Shown: positions 16,672 through 26,171, numbered from the stretch's first letter. The stretch is 64,000 bases of DNA from Micromonospora matsumotoense (GCF_900091525.1 NZ_FMCU01000011.1:124001-188000), one strand, 5' to 3'. Notes: generated from the letters alone by a model not told the origin. Program-made: numbers and translations.

Positions 16672-17756
16672 ACCGGCCGGCGGAGGATGCGCTGCGGGCA
16701 GCCGTACACGATCTCGCCGAGGAGGCCCGACCCGCAGGGGGGCTGGCCCTGGCGGCGCTGGCCCGGGGTCGGCGGCGGCGGGCCCGGCGACGGGTCGCCG
16801 CAGCGGGCGCCGCGGTGGTGGCGGTGGCCGTCGTGCTGGTGCCGCTCGTGCTGCTCCGGCCGGACCGACCGGTCCAACCGGCCCGACCCACGCCGAGCCC
16901 CACACCCAGCACGATGCTGCTGCCCACCCCCGGTGCCGACTGGTCGACCCGGCCGCTGGCGCTGCCCGGTGGCTGGGTGGTCACCGGCGGCGTGACCCGC
17001 GGCACCGGGTACGTGCTGGATCGCACCCGGTCCCGCTACGTTCGTGCCGGCGGATACGCCGAGGTGTGGCCGGCCCCCACCGGCACGGTCACCGCCGTGC
17101 GGGACGAGCAGCGCCCCGGCCAGCTCGGCCTCGCTGACGCGGCCACCGGGAAGCTGCGCTGGCAGCGGGTCCCGGGGGTGATCCACCACCTGCAATGGTC
17201 ACCGGACGGCCGCCGGCTGGCGGTGACCGTCCTGCGGGGCCAGATGAAGCGCCTCGGCGTGCTGGAGGTCGGCGGGCGTTACCGGGAGTACCTGGTGGAC
17301 CCCGTCAGGTACCTCTGCACCGACTACTGCGCCTTCACCTGGACCCGGGACGGCCGGGAGGTGACGTTGCCACTGACCGACAGCTTCGTGCCCCGGTCCG
17401 AGAGCAGCCGCCATCCGCGTTGGGGGGTGCAGTTCTTCTCCGCCGACGACGGACGGCCGACCCGGTTCGTCAAGATCCCCGGCGACCCGGCCGGCCCGTG
17501 GTCCTGGTCGCCGGACGGGAACCGGGTGGTGGTCCAGGGGCAGCGGGAACCGCTGCTGGTCGACGCGGTCACCGGCACGGTGCTCGGCCCGCTGCCGGTG
17601 GCCGAGGTCGCCTGGGTCGGCGACGACCGGCTGCTCTACCGGCGGCCCGGCGGTTACCGGGACGTCGTACTCGCCGACCCCGCCGGCCACGAGCTGCAAC
17701 GGTTGCCGCTGCCGAGGGAGTTGGCCGAACGGACGGTGTCCATCGCCCCCAAATGA
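16668..17756 (+). CDS. Membrane-anchored beta-propeller protein, putative anti-sigma partner
   Basis: A 362-residue protein starting MNRPAEDALRAAVHDLAEEA. Residues 1-40 are an Arg-rich cytosolic segment, 42-62 one transmembrane helix, then a Pro-rich linker and an extracytoplasmic domain with WD40/TolB-like strands (HHLQWSPDGRRLAVTVL, CAFTWTRDGREVTLPL, WSWSPDGNRVVVQGQ). The ATG overlaps the sigma factor stop (ATGA), the standard sigma/anti-sigma coupling; the N-terminal segment would be the sigma-binding part. No zinc anti-sigma motif is seen, so the role is inferred from position. Confidence 0.75.
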   Translation: MNRPAEDALRAAVHDLAEEARPAGGLALAALARGRRRRARRRVAAAGAAVVAVAVVLVPLVLLRPDRPVQPARPTPSPTPSTMLLPTPGADWSTRPLALPGGWVVTGGVTRGTGYVLDRTRSRYVRAGGYAEVWPAPTGTVTAVRDEQRPGQLGLADAATGKLRWQRVPGVIHHLQWSPDGRRLAVTVLRGQMKRLGVLEVGGRYREYLVDPVRYLCTDYCAFTWTRDGREVTLPLTDSFVPRSESSRHPRWGVQFFSADDGRPTRFVKIPGDPAGPWSWSPDGNRVVVQGQREPLLVDAVTGTVLGPLPVAEVAWVGDDRLLYRRPGGYRDVVLADPAGHELQRLPLPRELAERTVSIAPK

Positions 17757-17786
17757 TCACGCGGAACGTTGCGTCGGGTCGCTACC

Positions 17787-18308
17787 GTGCAGGTCGTGGC
17801 CACGGGGACGCTCATCTTTCTGATCATCGGTGGGGCGGGCGTCGGCGTGCTGGCGCTCGCCCTGCTCGGCGGCGAACTCCTGCACTTCGGTCATCCCGGC
17901 GTCGACGGTCCGGTCTCCGTCGAGGCGGTCGCCGGCTTCCTCGGCGCGTTCGGCTTCGGCGCGGCCATCGTCAACGAGCTGCTCGGCGGGCGTACCCCGG
18001 GGATGATCGCGGCGGCGGTCGGTGGCGGCGCGCTCGCCGCGGTGCCCACCGCGTGGCTGGCGGGGCGGCTGAGCCGGGCGGCGCGCGACATGCGCACCGA
18101 CGCCACCCCCACCCGGGACGACCTGGTCGGCGCGCTCGGCCTGGTGGTCACCCCGATCCCGACCGGCGGCTACGGCGAGGTTCGGGTACGCGTCGCCGGC
18201 CAGCCGGTGAAACTCAACGCCCGTGCCGACGAGCCCATCCCGCTCGGCGCGCAGATCTTCGTGGTGCAGACGCTGAGCGAGACCAGCGTGCACGTCGAGA
18301 CCTACTGA
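17787..18308 (+). CDS. NfeD-like membrane protein
   Basis: About 173 residues. Hydrophobic helices at the start (TLIFLIIGGAGVGVLALALL, VAGFLGAFGFGAAIV, a third at MIAAAVGGGALAAVPTAWLA), then a soluble beta-rich domain (LVVTPIPTGGYGEVRVRVAG, IFVVQTLSETSVHVE) that fits the NfeD OB fold. The flotillin gene starts 28 bp downstream, the common NfeD-flotillin pair of membrane microdomains. The start is uncertain: GTG at 17787 or 17796, or TTG at 17769; none has a strong ribosome-binding site. Confidence 0.78.
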   Translation: MQVVATGTLIFLIIGGAGVGVLALALLGGELLHFGHPGVDGPVSVEAVAGFLGAFGFGAAIVNELLGGRTPGMIAAAVGGGALAAVPTAWLAGRLSRAARDMRTDATPTRDDLVGALGLVVTPIPTGGYGEVRVRVAGQPVKLNARADEPIPLGAQIFVVQTLSETSVHVETY

Positions 18309-18336
18309 CCCTCTTCTCGCAGAGACGGAACCCCCC

Positions 18337-19857
18337 ATGCCTCTCCTCATCGCCATCGGTGGCGCGGTCGTCCTCGCCCTCGTCCTCGTGATGTTCGTGC
18401 TCTCCCGGATCAAGGTGGCCGGGCCGAACGAGGCGTTCATCGTCACCGGCCGCAAGGGGCGGACCACGCAGACCGCCGACGGCGGCCGGTCCACCGACAA
18501 CTCCGGCCAGAAGGTCGTGCTCGGCGCGTCGGTCTTCGTCCTGCCGGTGGTGCAGAAGCTCCAGTCACTCGACCTGTCCAGCCGCCGCATCGACGTGGGC
18601 ATCCGGGGCGCGGTCAGCAAGCAGGGCATCCGGGCCGACCTGCACGGCGTGGCCATCGTGAAGGTCGGCGGCACCGAGGACGCGATCCGCGCCGCCGCCC
18701 AGCGCTTCCTGCACCAGCAGGACGAGATCGACAACTTCACCCGGGAGGTGCTGGCCGGCGCGCTGCGCTCGATCGTCGGTCGGCTCACCGTCGAGGAGGT
18801 CATCCGGGACCGGGCCGCGTTCGCCAACGCGGTCGCCGAGGAGGCCGAGCACTCGATGACCAACCAGGGGCTGGTGCTGGACACCTTCCAGCTCCAGGAC
18901 ATCCTCGCCGAGGGGTCGTACCTGCAGGACCTGGGTCGGCCCGAGGCGGCCCGGGTGCTCAAGGACGCCGCCATCGCCGAGGCCCGCGCCCGGCAGCAGG
19001 CCGAGCAGGAGCGGCTGCTGGCCGAGGAGGCGATCGCCGAGGCGAACCGGAACCTGTCGCTGAAGCAGGCTGGCATCCAGGCCGAGATCGACGCGGCGAA
19101 GGCGAAGTCGGCGGCGGCCGGGCCGCTCGCCCAGGCCGAGCGGGACCAGGCGATCCTCTCCGAGCAGCAGAAGGTGGCCGAGCGCAACGCCGAGCTGAAG
19201 CAGCGCCAGCTCGACACCGAGGTGCGCAAGCCGGCCGACGCGGCCCGGTACAAGGTGGAGCAGGAGGCGGAGGCGGCCCGTAACGCGGCCGTGCTGAGCG
19301 CCGACGCGCAGCGGCAGGCCACCATCGCCGCCGCCCAGGCCTCCGCCGAGCAGGCCCGGCTCACCGGTGAGGGTGAGCGGGCCCGCCGGGCGGCGCTGGC
19401 CGAGGCGAACGCCATCGAAGGCGCCAAGGAGGGTGAGGCCGAGCAGCGGCGGCGGTCCGCCATCGCCGAGGCGGTCGAGCGGGAGGGTCAGGCCGAGGCC
19501 ACGGCCATCCTGGCCCGGGGTCAGGCCGAGGCCGACGCGATGGCCCGCAAGGCCGAGGCGTTCGCCGCGTACGGTGAAGCCGCCGTGCTGGACCTGCTGG
19601 TCCGGGTGCTGCCGCAGGTGGTCGAGGCGGCCAGCGCCCCGATCGGCGCGATCGACAAGCTGACGGTGATCTCCACCGACGGGGCGTCCTCGCTGACCAA
19701 GTCGGTGGCCGGGAACGTGGCCCAGGGCCTCCAGCTCGGCTCCGACCTCACCGGCATCGACCTGCCGGCCCTGCTCGCCAAGCTGGGCTCGGCGTCGGCC
19801 GGGTCCCCGGCCAACGGCAAGTCGCCGGTCGAGGGCAGCGCGGTCGAGACCCGCTGA
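18337..19857 (+). CDS. Flotillin-like SPFH-domain protein
   Basis: A 506-residue protein with an N-terminal membrane segment (LLIAIGGAVVLALVLVMFVL), an SPFH/band-7 domain (GPNEAFIVTGRKG, VFVLPVVQKLQSLDLSSRRI, ADLHGVAIVKVGG, LRSIVGRLTVEEVIRDR) and a long Ala/Glu/Gln-rich coiled coil from residue about 200 to 420, typical of flotillins. Flotillins scaffold membrane microdomains. GAGACGGAA lies upstream of the ATG. Paired with NfeD, ends at a strong terminator. Confidence 0.92.
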   Translation: MPLLIAIGGAVVLALVLVMFVLSRIKVAGPNEAFIVTGRKGRTTQTADGGRSTDNSGQKVVLGASVFVLPVVQKLQSLDLSSRRIDVGIRGAVSKQGIRADLHGVAIVKVGGTEDAIRAAAQRFLHQQDEIDNFTREVLAGALRSIVGRLTVEEVIRDRAAFANAVAEEAEHSMTNQGLVLDTFQLQDILAEGSYLQDLGRPEAARVLKDAAIAEARARQQAEQERLLAEEAIAEANRNLSLKQAGIQAEIDAAKAKSAAAGPLAQAERDQAILSEQQKVAERNAELKQRQLDTEVRKPADAARYKVEQEAEAARNAAVLSADAQRQATIAAAQASAEQARLTGEGERARRAALAEANAIEGAKEGEAEQRRRSAIAEAVEREGQAEATAILARGQAEADAMARKAEAFAAYGEAAVLDLLVRVLPQVVEAASAPIGAIDKLTVISTDGASSLTKSVAGNVAQGLQLGSDLTGIDLPALLAKLGSASAGSPANGKSPVEGSAVETR

Positions 19858-19867
19858 CCCGACGACG

Positions 19868-19900
19868 AAGGGGGCCGTCCGGAATCCGGACGGCCCCCTT
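19868..19900 (+). terminator. Terminator between flotillin and pcnA
   Basis: Perfect 15-bp inverted repeat (19868-19882 with 19886-19900) with a 3-nt loop, between convergent genes; A's before and T's after make it bidirectional. Confidence 0.9.
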
Positions 19901-19909
19901 TCGGGTACG

Positions 19910-21367
19910 TCAGCGCAGGCCCTGGTCGTGGGCCCAGCGCAGCAGCTCCACCTCGGCCTCGTCGCGGTCGAGCGGGCCGCGTTCCAGGCGCAGCTCCTTG
20001 AGGTGCTGCCAGGCCCGGCCGACCAGCGGACCCGGCGGCACCCCGAGCAGCTCCATGATCGCGTTGCCGTCCAGGTCGGGTCGGACCCGGGCCAGGTCCT
20101 CCTCGGCGGCGATCCGGGTGATCCGCTCCTCCAACGCGTCGTAGTCGGCGGCGAGTTGGGCGGCCTTGCGCCGGTTGCGGGTGGTGCAGTCCGAGCGGGT
20201 CAGCTTGTGCAGCCGGTCCACCAGGTCACCGGCGTCGGTCACGTACCGGCGGACGGCCGAGTCGGTCCACTCGCCCCGGCCGTACCCGTAGAACCGCAGG
20301 TGCAGTCCGACCAGCTTGGTGACCTGGCTGGTGACGTCCTTCGGGTAACGCATGGCCTTCAGTCGGGCCTTGGTCAGCCGGGCACCGACCACCTCGTGGT
20401 GGTGGAAGCTGACCCGACCGTCCGCGCCGACCGCCTTGGTGGCCGGCTTGCCCACGTCGTGCATGAGCGCGGCCATCCGGAGCACGAAGTCACAGCCGTC
20501 CGTCTCGTACGACACCGCGTTGCTGACCACGGTCAGGGTGTGCTCGTAGACGTCCTTGTGCTGGGCGTGCTCGTCGATGGTCAGCTTGAGGCCGGTCAGC
20601 TCGGGCAGGAACCGGTCGGCCAGCCCGGTGTCGACCAGCAGCCGCAGCCCGGTGATCGGGTCGGTGCCGCAGAGCAGCTTGGTGAACTCGTCGCGGATCC
20701 GCTCGGCGGTGATCCGGTCCAGGTCGGCGGCCATCGAGGTCATCGCCGTACGCACGTCGGGGTGGACGGCGAAGCAGAGCTGGGCGGCGAACCGGGCGGC
20801 CCGCAGCATCCGCAGCGGGTCGTCGCCGAACGACTCGGCGGGCGTGCCGGGGGTACGGATGATCTTGGCGGCCAGATCGTCCAGGCCGCCGTGCGGGTCG
20901 GTGAACCGGTGCTCGGGGAGGCTGACCGCCATCGCGTTGACGGTGAAGTCGCGCCGCCGCAGGTCGTCGGTGAGGTTGGTGCCGTACTCGACCACCGGGT
21001 TGCGGCTGACCTGGTCGTACGCCTCGGCGCGGAAGGTGGTGATCTCCAACCGGAGGCCGTCACGCTGACAGCCGATGGTGCCGAACTCCCGACCGGTCTC
21101 CCAGATCGACTCGGCCCAGCCCTTGATGATCCGCAGCGTCTGGTCGGGGTGGGCGTCGGTGCAGAAGTCCAGGTCGTCGCCGAGCCGGCTGAGCAGGGCG
21201 TCGCGCACCGAACCACCCACCAGGTGCAGCTCGTGCCCGGCACGGGCGAACCGGCGGCCCAACTCGTCGGCGACCGGCGAGACGCGGAGCAGTTCGGCGA
21301 CGGCGTTGCGCTGCACGGTGGTCAGCTCACGGCGTTCGGCGGCGTGGGGTGCGGAGGCTTCGGACAT
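19910..21367 (-). CDS. pcnA: CCA tRNA nucleotidyltransferase
   Basis: A 485-residue CCA-adding enzyme. The nucleotidyltransferase head has LHLVGGSVRDALLSRLGDDL followed by DFCTD (metal Asp pair), the RRRDFTVNAMA motif, and HGGLDDL. The RNA-binding arm includes DDPLRMLRAARFAAQL, and an HD domain (RMAALMHDVGKP, FHHHEVVGA) follows, as in other actinobacterial members of this gene at the same chromosomal site. It completes or repairs the 3' CCA of tRNAs; both tRNAs in this window lack an encoded CCA and would need it. Divergent from murJ. Confidence 0.94.
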   Translation of the reverse strand: MSEASAPHAAERRELTTVQRNAVAELLRVSPVADELGRRFARAGHELHLVGGSVRDALLSRLGDDLDFCTDAHPDQTLRIIKGWAESIWETGREFGTIGCQRDGLRLEITTFRAEAYDQVSRNPVVEYGTNLTDDLRRRDFTVNAMAVSLPEHRFTDPHGGLDDLAAKIIRTPGTPAESFGDDPLRMLRAARFAAQLCFAVHPDVRTAMTSMAADLDRITAERIRDEFTKLLCGTDPITGLRLLVDTGLADRFLPELTGLKLTIDEHAQHKDVYEHTLTVVSNAVSYETDGCDFVLRMAALMHDVGKPATKAVGADGRVSFHHHEVVGARLTKARLKAMRYPKDVTSQVTKLVGLHLRFYGYGRGEWTDSAVRRYVTDAGDLVDRLHKLTRSDCTTRNRRKAAQLAADYDALEERITRIAAEEDLARVRPDLDGNAIMELLGVPPGPLVGRAWQHLKELRLERGPLDRDEAEVELLRWAHDQGLR

Positions 21368-21492
21368 GGGATCGCCAGCCTATCGGGCGGGGACGGGAAC
21401 CGATCCGCCGGGCGCGGGTATCGGGGCCGGGTTGACTATGGTCATGGCGTGCGGACCGGTACCGCGTCCGACGTATCCCTGGGAGGCTGGAG

Positions 21493-23244
21493 ATGAGCGG
21501 CGGGCTCTACCGCAGCGCGAACGCCGCGCAGGGTGACGACGGGCTCCGGCCGTACGACGGGGCGACCTTCATCTCCGCCGAGCCGCTGAACCAGCCGGGG
21601 GTGGAGGCGACCGCGCCGCCGCAGGAGGTGGTCGCCGAGACCAGCGCGGCGGCGAACAGCGCGGTGATGGCGGTCGGCAGCCTGGTCAGCCGGGGCACCG
21701 GTTTCATCCGCAACCTGATGATCGGCGCCGCGCTGGGCAGCGCCGTCGGCGACGCGTTCACCACCGCCCAGTTCCTGCCCAACCAGGTGTACGAGTTCCT
21801 GCTCGGCGGCGTGCTGACCAGCGTGCTGATCCCGGTGCTGGTCCGCCGACGCAAGGCCGACCCGGACCGGGGCGAGGCGTACGCCCAGCGGCTGCTGACC
21901 CTCGCGGTGCTGGCCCTCGCGGTCACCGTGGTCCTCGCCCTGCTGCTGGCCTCGACCCTGACCACGCTCTACGCCGGCGGCAAGAACCAGGACTACACCG
22001 GCCTGGTCACGAACCTGTCCTACCTGATGCTGCCGATGCTGTTCTTCACCGGCCTCAGCGCGTTGATCGCCGCGGTGCTGAACACCCGGGGGCACTTCGC
22101 CGCCCCGATGTGGGCGCCGATCCTCAACAACCTGGTCGTCATCGGCACCTTCGGCCTCTACATCGTGGTGTACGGCGCGAAGGCGCTGGGTCCGGAGGGC
22201 ATCGGTTGGGACCGGATCCTGCTGGTCGGCGGGGGCACCCTGCTCGGCGTGGCGGTGCAGGCCGCCGGGCTGCTGCCGGCGCTGCGCAAGGTGGGTTTCC
22301 GGTGGAAGCTGCGGTTCGACTTCCGCGAGCTGGGCCTGCGCGAGCTGGCCCGGCTCGGCGGGTGGATGTTCTGCTACGTCGCGGTCAACCAGCTCGGTCT
22401 GTTCGTGGTGGTCAACCTGCTCACCCGGGCCGCCGGTGGCGACGAGGGCAACGCCGGCCTGCTGATCTACAACAACGTCTTCCTGCTGCTGATGATGGCG
22501 CACGGCATCATCGCCGTCTCGATCATCACGGCGCTGATGCCCCGGATGAGCGCCGCCGCGGCCGAGGGCCGGTTCGCCGACGTCACCGCCGACCTGTCCC
22601 GGGGCACCCGGATGGTGACGGCGGTGCTCGCCCCGATCGCGGTCTGCTACGCGGTGCTGGCCGGCCCGGTCTCCGTGGTGGTCTTCCGGTACGGCGCGTT
22701 CACCGGTGACAACGCGCTGGCCACCTCGCTGGTGCTGCTGGTCGCCGCGCTGGGCCTGGTGCCGTTCGCGATCAGCCAGCTGTTCACCTTCGCCTTCTAC
22801 GCGCTGCCGGACACCCGCACCCCGGCCCTGGTCAACATCCCGGTGGTGATCCTGCGGGTGGCGGTCCAGATCGGGGTCTTCGTCGCCTTCTCGGCCACCT
22901 TCGCGGCGGCCGGCATGATGCTCGGCAATGCCATCTCGTACGTGGCGGCGGCGGTGCTCTCGGCGATGCTGCTGCGGCCCCGGGTCGGCCGGATCGGGTT
23001 GGGCCGGATCATGCGGACCGTGGGCAAGGTCGTCGTGGCGGCGCTCGGCGCGGCCCTGGTCGGTCTGCTGGTGGTCAACCTGCTCCCCGGCGATCCGGGC
23101 AACCTGAGCTGGACGGCGGCGGCGGTGCGGCTGGTGCTCGGCGGTGCGGTGATCGGCGGGACCTACCTGGGTCTGGCCACGGTGCTGCGGATCGGTGAGA
23201 TCACCGAGGTGGTCGGGATGGTGCGTCGCCGACTCGGCCGCTGA
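21493..23244 (+). CDS. murJ: Lipid II flippase MurJ
   Basis: A 583-residue MurJ/MviN protein of the MOP superfamily that moves lipid II across the membrane for peptidoglycan synthesis. An N-terminal cytosolic tail of about 50 residues is followed by about 14 hydrophobic segments. Family motifs include SRGTGFIRNLMIGAALGS, NQVYEFLLGGVLTSVLIPVL and MAHGIIAVSIITALMPRMS. In mycobacteria this protein carries a fused C-terminal pseudokinase; here it stops after the membrane domain and the pseudokinase is encoded by the next gene. The ATG at 21493 follows GGAGGCTGGAG. Confidence 0.93.
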   Translation: MSGGLYRSANAAQGDDGLRPYDGATFISAEPLNQPGVEATAPPQEVVAETSAAANSAVMAVGSLVSRGTGFIRNLMIGAALGSAVGDAFTTAQFLPNQVYEFLLGGVLTSVLIPVLVRRRKADPDRGEAYAQRLLTLAVLALAVTVVLALLLASTLTTLYAGGKNQDYTGLVTNLSYLMLPMLFFTGLSALIAAVLNTRGHFAAPMWAPILNNLVVIGTFGLYIVVYGAKALGPEGIGWDRILLVGGGTLLGVAVQAAGLLPALRKVGFRWKLRFDFRELGLRELARLGGWMFCYVAVNQLGLFVVVNLLTRAAGGDEGNAGLLIYNNVFLLLMMAHGIIAVSIITALMPRMSAAAAEGRFADVTADLSRGTRMVTAVLAPIAVCYAVLAGPVSVVVFRYGAFTGDNALATSLVLLVAALGLVPFAISQLFTFAFYALPDTRTPALVNIPVVILRVAVQIGVFVAFSATFAAAGMMLGNAISYVAAAVLSAMLLRPRVGRIGLGRIMRTVGKVVVAALGAALVGLLVVNLLPGDPGNLSWTAAAVRLVLGGAVIGGTYLGLATVLRIGEITEVVGMVRRRLGR

Positions 23245-23779
23245 TCCACCACCCACCGGGGTCCACCACCCACCGGGGTCCGCAGCCCACACCGGGGGTC
23301 CACCGGACAGGGGACACGCAGGGTGAACGAGGATCACCCGCCTGGGGACACGCCTGTGGATAACTTGGTTAACCCCCGCTCAGTCACCGTAAGGGCCTGT
23401 GGACAACCAACCGTACGGCTGAGCATGTACGGCCGTTCGGGGGGAACCTGACCTACCGCCGACGGGTTGTCACCGGTGGGTCGGCCCACAGGCCGGCGGC
23501 TTGCGGTCAGCGTCTAGATTGGCCAGTACATGTGCCAGCAACGCGGGCGAGAGTGGCGGTAAACGGACTTAACCCCTCATATACGACAGCCTGTTGAGCG
23601 CGGCGGGAAGATGACATGTCGGGATGACGGGCGGTCCGGGTAAGGTCGCTCTCGACGGGCACGGCAGGTGGCCGACGCCCGTGTCGACGCCGCCGGCCGG
23701 TTCCATCGACGGCGGAGCGGGAAGCCACATGCCCAGCAGCGCGGGTCCATCGATCGACACGATCACCGAGGGAGGACGG
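23245..23779. other. murJ-pseudokinase intergenic region with two DnaA boxes
   Basis: About 535 bp. It starts with two copies of a CCACCACCCACCGGGGT repeat right after murJ. Two perfect DnaA boxes lie on the same strand: TGTGGATAA at 23355-23363 and TGTGGACAA at 23398-23406. No gene is seen; the promoter of the pseudokinase-sigM genes should be here. Confidence 0.65.
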
Positions 23780-25321
23780 GTGACCCAGGTCGGCGAGGGT
23801 CAGGAGGCGGAGGAAACTGCTCCTCCGGTCATGACCTTCGGTGCTCCCACAGCCGGTGAGATCCTCGCCGAGCGGTACGAGCTGGTCGAGCACATCAACA
23901 ACGACAGTGCCGGGCGCCTGGTCTGGCGGGGGGTCGACGTCATCCTGCGCCGGCCCGTGGCGGTCGTGCTCCGCTACCCCGGTGGCGACTCCGCCACCGA
24001 GATGCTCCAGGCCGCAGTTGCCGCCAGCCGGGTCATCCACCCCAACCTGGTCGGCGTCTACGACGCCATCGACGAGGACGTCCGGGCGTACGTCGTCCGG
24101 GAGTGGGTCGACGGTCGGTCCCTGCGTGAGCTGGTCGCGGATGGTCCGTTGGACCCGGCCCGTGCCACCGCCATCGGCAACGCGGTCGCCAGCGCCATCG
24201 CCGCCGTGCACGCCACCGGGATGGTCCACGGCAACGTGCACCCGGGCACCGTGATGATCAGCGACGACGGCCGGGTGGTGCTGGCCGACGCCCGCACCGA
24301 CGGCGAGGACAGCCAGGAAGCCGACATCCGCGCGGTGGGCGGCATCCTCTACTTCGCCCTCACCGGGCACTGGCCGCACGCCGAGGCGCCGCTGCGCGGC
24401 GCGACCGCCGGCCACGGCCGGGCCGCCATCCCGGACGCCGTCCGCGACGCCAGCGGCGCCATCGCCGCGCCCCGGCAGGTCCGGGCCGGCGTGCCGGCGT
24501 ACCTCGACGACCTGACCATGGACCTGCTCGACGCCGAGATCGCCCCGCCGTCGTCGGACGTGCTCTCGGCCGAGCTGGGCCGGCTCGACATCCCCGCCGA
24601 GGACCACTTCCTCGACCAGACCGGCACCATCCGGTTCACCGCCGACGGGGTCGAGGACCGCTCGCCGCTCGCCGCCGCAGGTGGTCGGAAGGTCGCCATC
24701 GGCATCGCCGGTCTGCTGGCGGTCGCCCTGGTCGGCCTGCTCATCGGCATCGCCACCCTGGGCAACGACGACCCGGAGACCGAGCCGGTGGCCCGCCCCT
24801 CCGCCAGCACCCCGGCCGGCGACGCCACCCCGGCCCCCGTCGTGCGCAAGCTGACCATCCAGGACATCCGGATCGTCGACCCGGACAGCCGGCAGCGCAA
24901 CGAGCTGAGCGACGCCGAGAAGATGATGGACGGCGACGAGAACAAGGGTTGGGAGACCGACACCTACTACTCGGCCAACTTCAGCAACTACAAGAAGGGC
25001 ATGGGGGTCTGGATCGACCTCGGCGCCCCGCACACCGTCAAGTCGCTCACCGCCACCCTGTCGGACTCCGGCGTCTCCGCCGCGCTGTTCACCGGCGTCG
25101 GTGACTTCCCGTCCAGCTCGCAGGGCGACAAGGACCTGGTCAAGGGCTTCAAGACGCGGATCGGGCAGCCGTTCGAGCAGCACGACGGCACCAAGATGGC
25201 CTTCGACGGCTTCGACCCCGAGCAGAAGTACCAGTACCTGCTCTTCTGGATCACCGAGCTGCCCTCCACCGAGCGGGGCTTCAAGCTGGGCGTCCAGGAG
25301 ATCTCGGTCCAGGGATCGTGA
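23780..25321 (+). CDS. Membrane pseudokinase with C-terminal discoidin-like domain
   Basis: A 513-residue protein from a GTG at 23780 (GGGAGGA upstream). Residues about 25-260 have a protein-kinase fold, but the Lys-bearing strand is atypical, the HRD catalytic motif reads HGNVHPGTVMI and the DFG site reads LADAR, so catalysis is unlikely. A transmembrane helix follows (VAIGIAGLLAVALVGLLIGI), then an extracytoplasmic F5/8-type discoidin-like domain (LTIQDIRIVDPDS ... FKLGVQEISVQGS). It corresponds to the pseudokinase part of mycobacterial MviN (Rv3910), which binds FhaA when phosphorylated. Here it is a separate gene behind murJ. Confidence 0.85.
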   Translation: MTQVGEGQEAEETAPPVMTFGAPTAGEILAERYELVEHINNDSAGRLVWRGVDVILRRPVAVVLRYPGGDSATEMLQAAVAASRVIHPNLVGVYDAIDEDVRAYVVREWVDGRSLRELVADGPLDPARATAIGNAVASAIAAVHATGMVHGNVHPGTVMISDDGRVVLADARTDGEDSQEADIRAVGGILYFALTGHWPHAEAPLRGATAGHGRAAIPDAVRDASGAIAAPRQVRAGVPAYLDDLTMDLLDAEIAPPSSDVLSAELGRLDIPAEDHFLDQTGTIRFTADGVEDRSPLAAAGGRKVAIGIAGLLAVALVGLLIGIATLGNDDPETEPVARPSASTPAGDATPAPVVRKLTIQDIRIVDPDSRQRNELSDAEKMMDGDENKGWETDTYYSANFSNYKKGMGVWIDLGAPHTVKSLTATLSDSGVSAALFTGVGDFPSSSQGDKDLVKGFKTRIGQPFEQHDGTKMAFDGFDPEQKYQYLLFWITELPSTERGFKLGVQEISVQGS

Positions 25322-25364
25322 TCTGCCGGCCGCGACCCCGTCACCGCCTCCACCGGGCGTGGTG

Positions 25365-26171
25365 ATGGTCGGTCGCGGCGGGCATCCACCCGATCCGGCG
25401 ACCGGCAGGTCGTCGGCGAGCGTGGTGCCGCACACCGAGACCACCGACCTGGACCTGCTCCGTGCCCATGTCGCCGGTGACCGGGACGCCTTCACCGAGC
25501 TGTTCCACCGGCACCGTGACCGGCTCTGGGCGGTGGCCCTGCGGACCACGGGCGACCGGGAGGAGGCGGCGGACGCCCTCCAGGACGCGCTGCTCTCCGC
25601 CCATCGCGCCGCCGGCCGGTTCCGGGGCGACTCCGCCGTCACCACCTGGCTGCACCGGATCGTGGTCAATGCCTGCCTGGACCGGATCCGCCGTCGACAG
25701 GCCCATCCCACCGTCCCGCTGCCCGACGGGAACCACACCGACGACGCCCGTGGCACCGGCGGCGTCGAGCCGGTGGCCCCGGCCACCGACCACGACACCG
25801 CGCTGGTGGTACGCCAGGCGCTGGCCGGGCTGCCGGTCGAGCAGCGGGCCGCGCTGATCCTGGTGGACGTGCAGGGCTACCCGGTGGCCGAGGTCGCCCG
25901 CATCCTCGGCGTCGCCGAGGGCACGGTGAAGAGTCGCTGCGCCCGGGGCCGGGCCCGACTCGCCCGGGTGCTCGGGCACCTGCGCGCCGGCGGTGCCGAC
26001 CCGTCGTCCCGCCCGGCCGGCACCGGATCGGCCGGCGCGACCGCACCGGGCGGGCACCTCCGGACGGGTCGGGACGTTTCCGACGTCACACCCGGGAACC
26101 GGCAGCCGGCCAACGGCGTCCGATCGGGGTCGGGGCAGGCCCGGCGGGGCGCCATCCAGGAGGAGACGTGA
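25365..26171 (+). CDS. sigM: ECF RNA polymerase sigma factor SigM
   Basis: About 268 residues. Region 2: AHVAGDRDAFTELFHRHRDR ... ALRTTGDREEAADALQDALL; region 4: ALAGLPVEQRAALILVDVQG ... VAEVARILGVAEGTVKSRC. The position, between the MurJ-linked pseudokinase and the anti-sigma gene with trxB-trxA downstream, is that of actinobacterial sigM. The C-terminal 50 residues are low-complexity. The start is uncertain: tandem GTG, GTG, ATG at 25359-25367, or GTG at 25422; none has a clear ribosome-binding site. Confidence 0.88.
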   Translation: MVGRGGHPPDPATGRSSASVVPHTETTDLDLLRAHVAGDRDAFTELFHRHRDRLWAVALRTTGDREEAADALQDALLSAHRAAGRFRGDSAVTTWLHRIVVNACLDRIRRRQAHPTVPLPDGNHTDDARGTGGVEPVAPATDHDTALVVRQALAGLPVEQRAALILVDVQGYPVAEVARILGVAEGTVKSRCARGRARLARVLGHLRAGGADPSSRPAGTGSAGATAPGGHLRTGRDVSDVTPGNRQPANGVRSGSGQARRGAIQEET

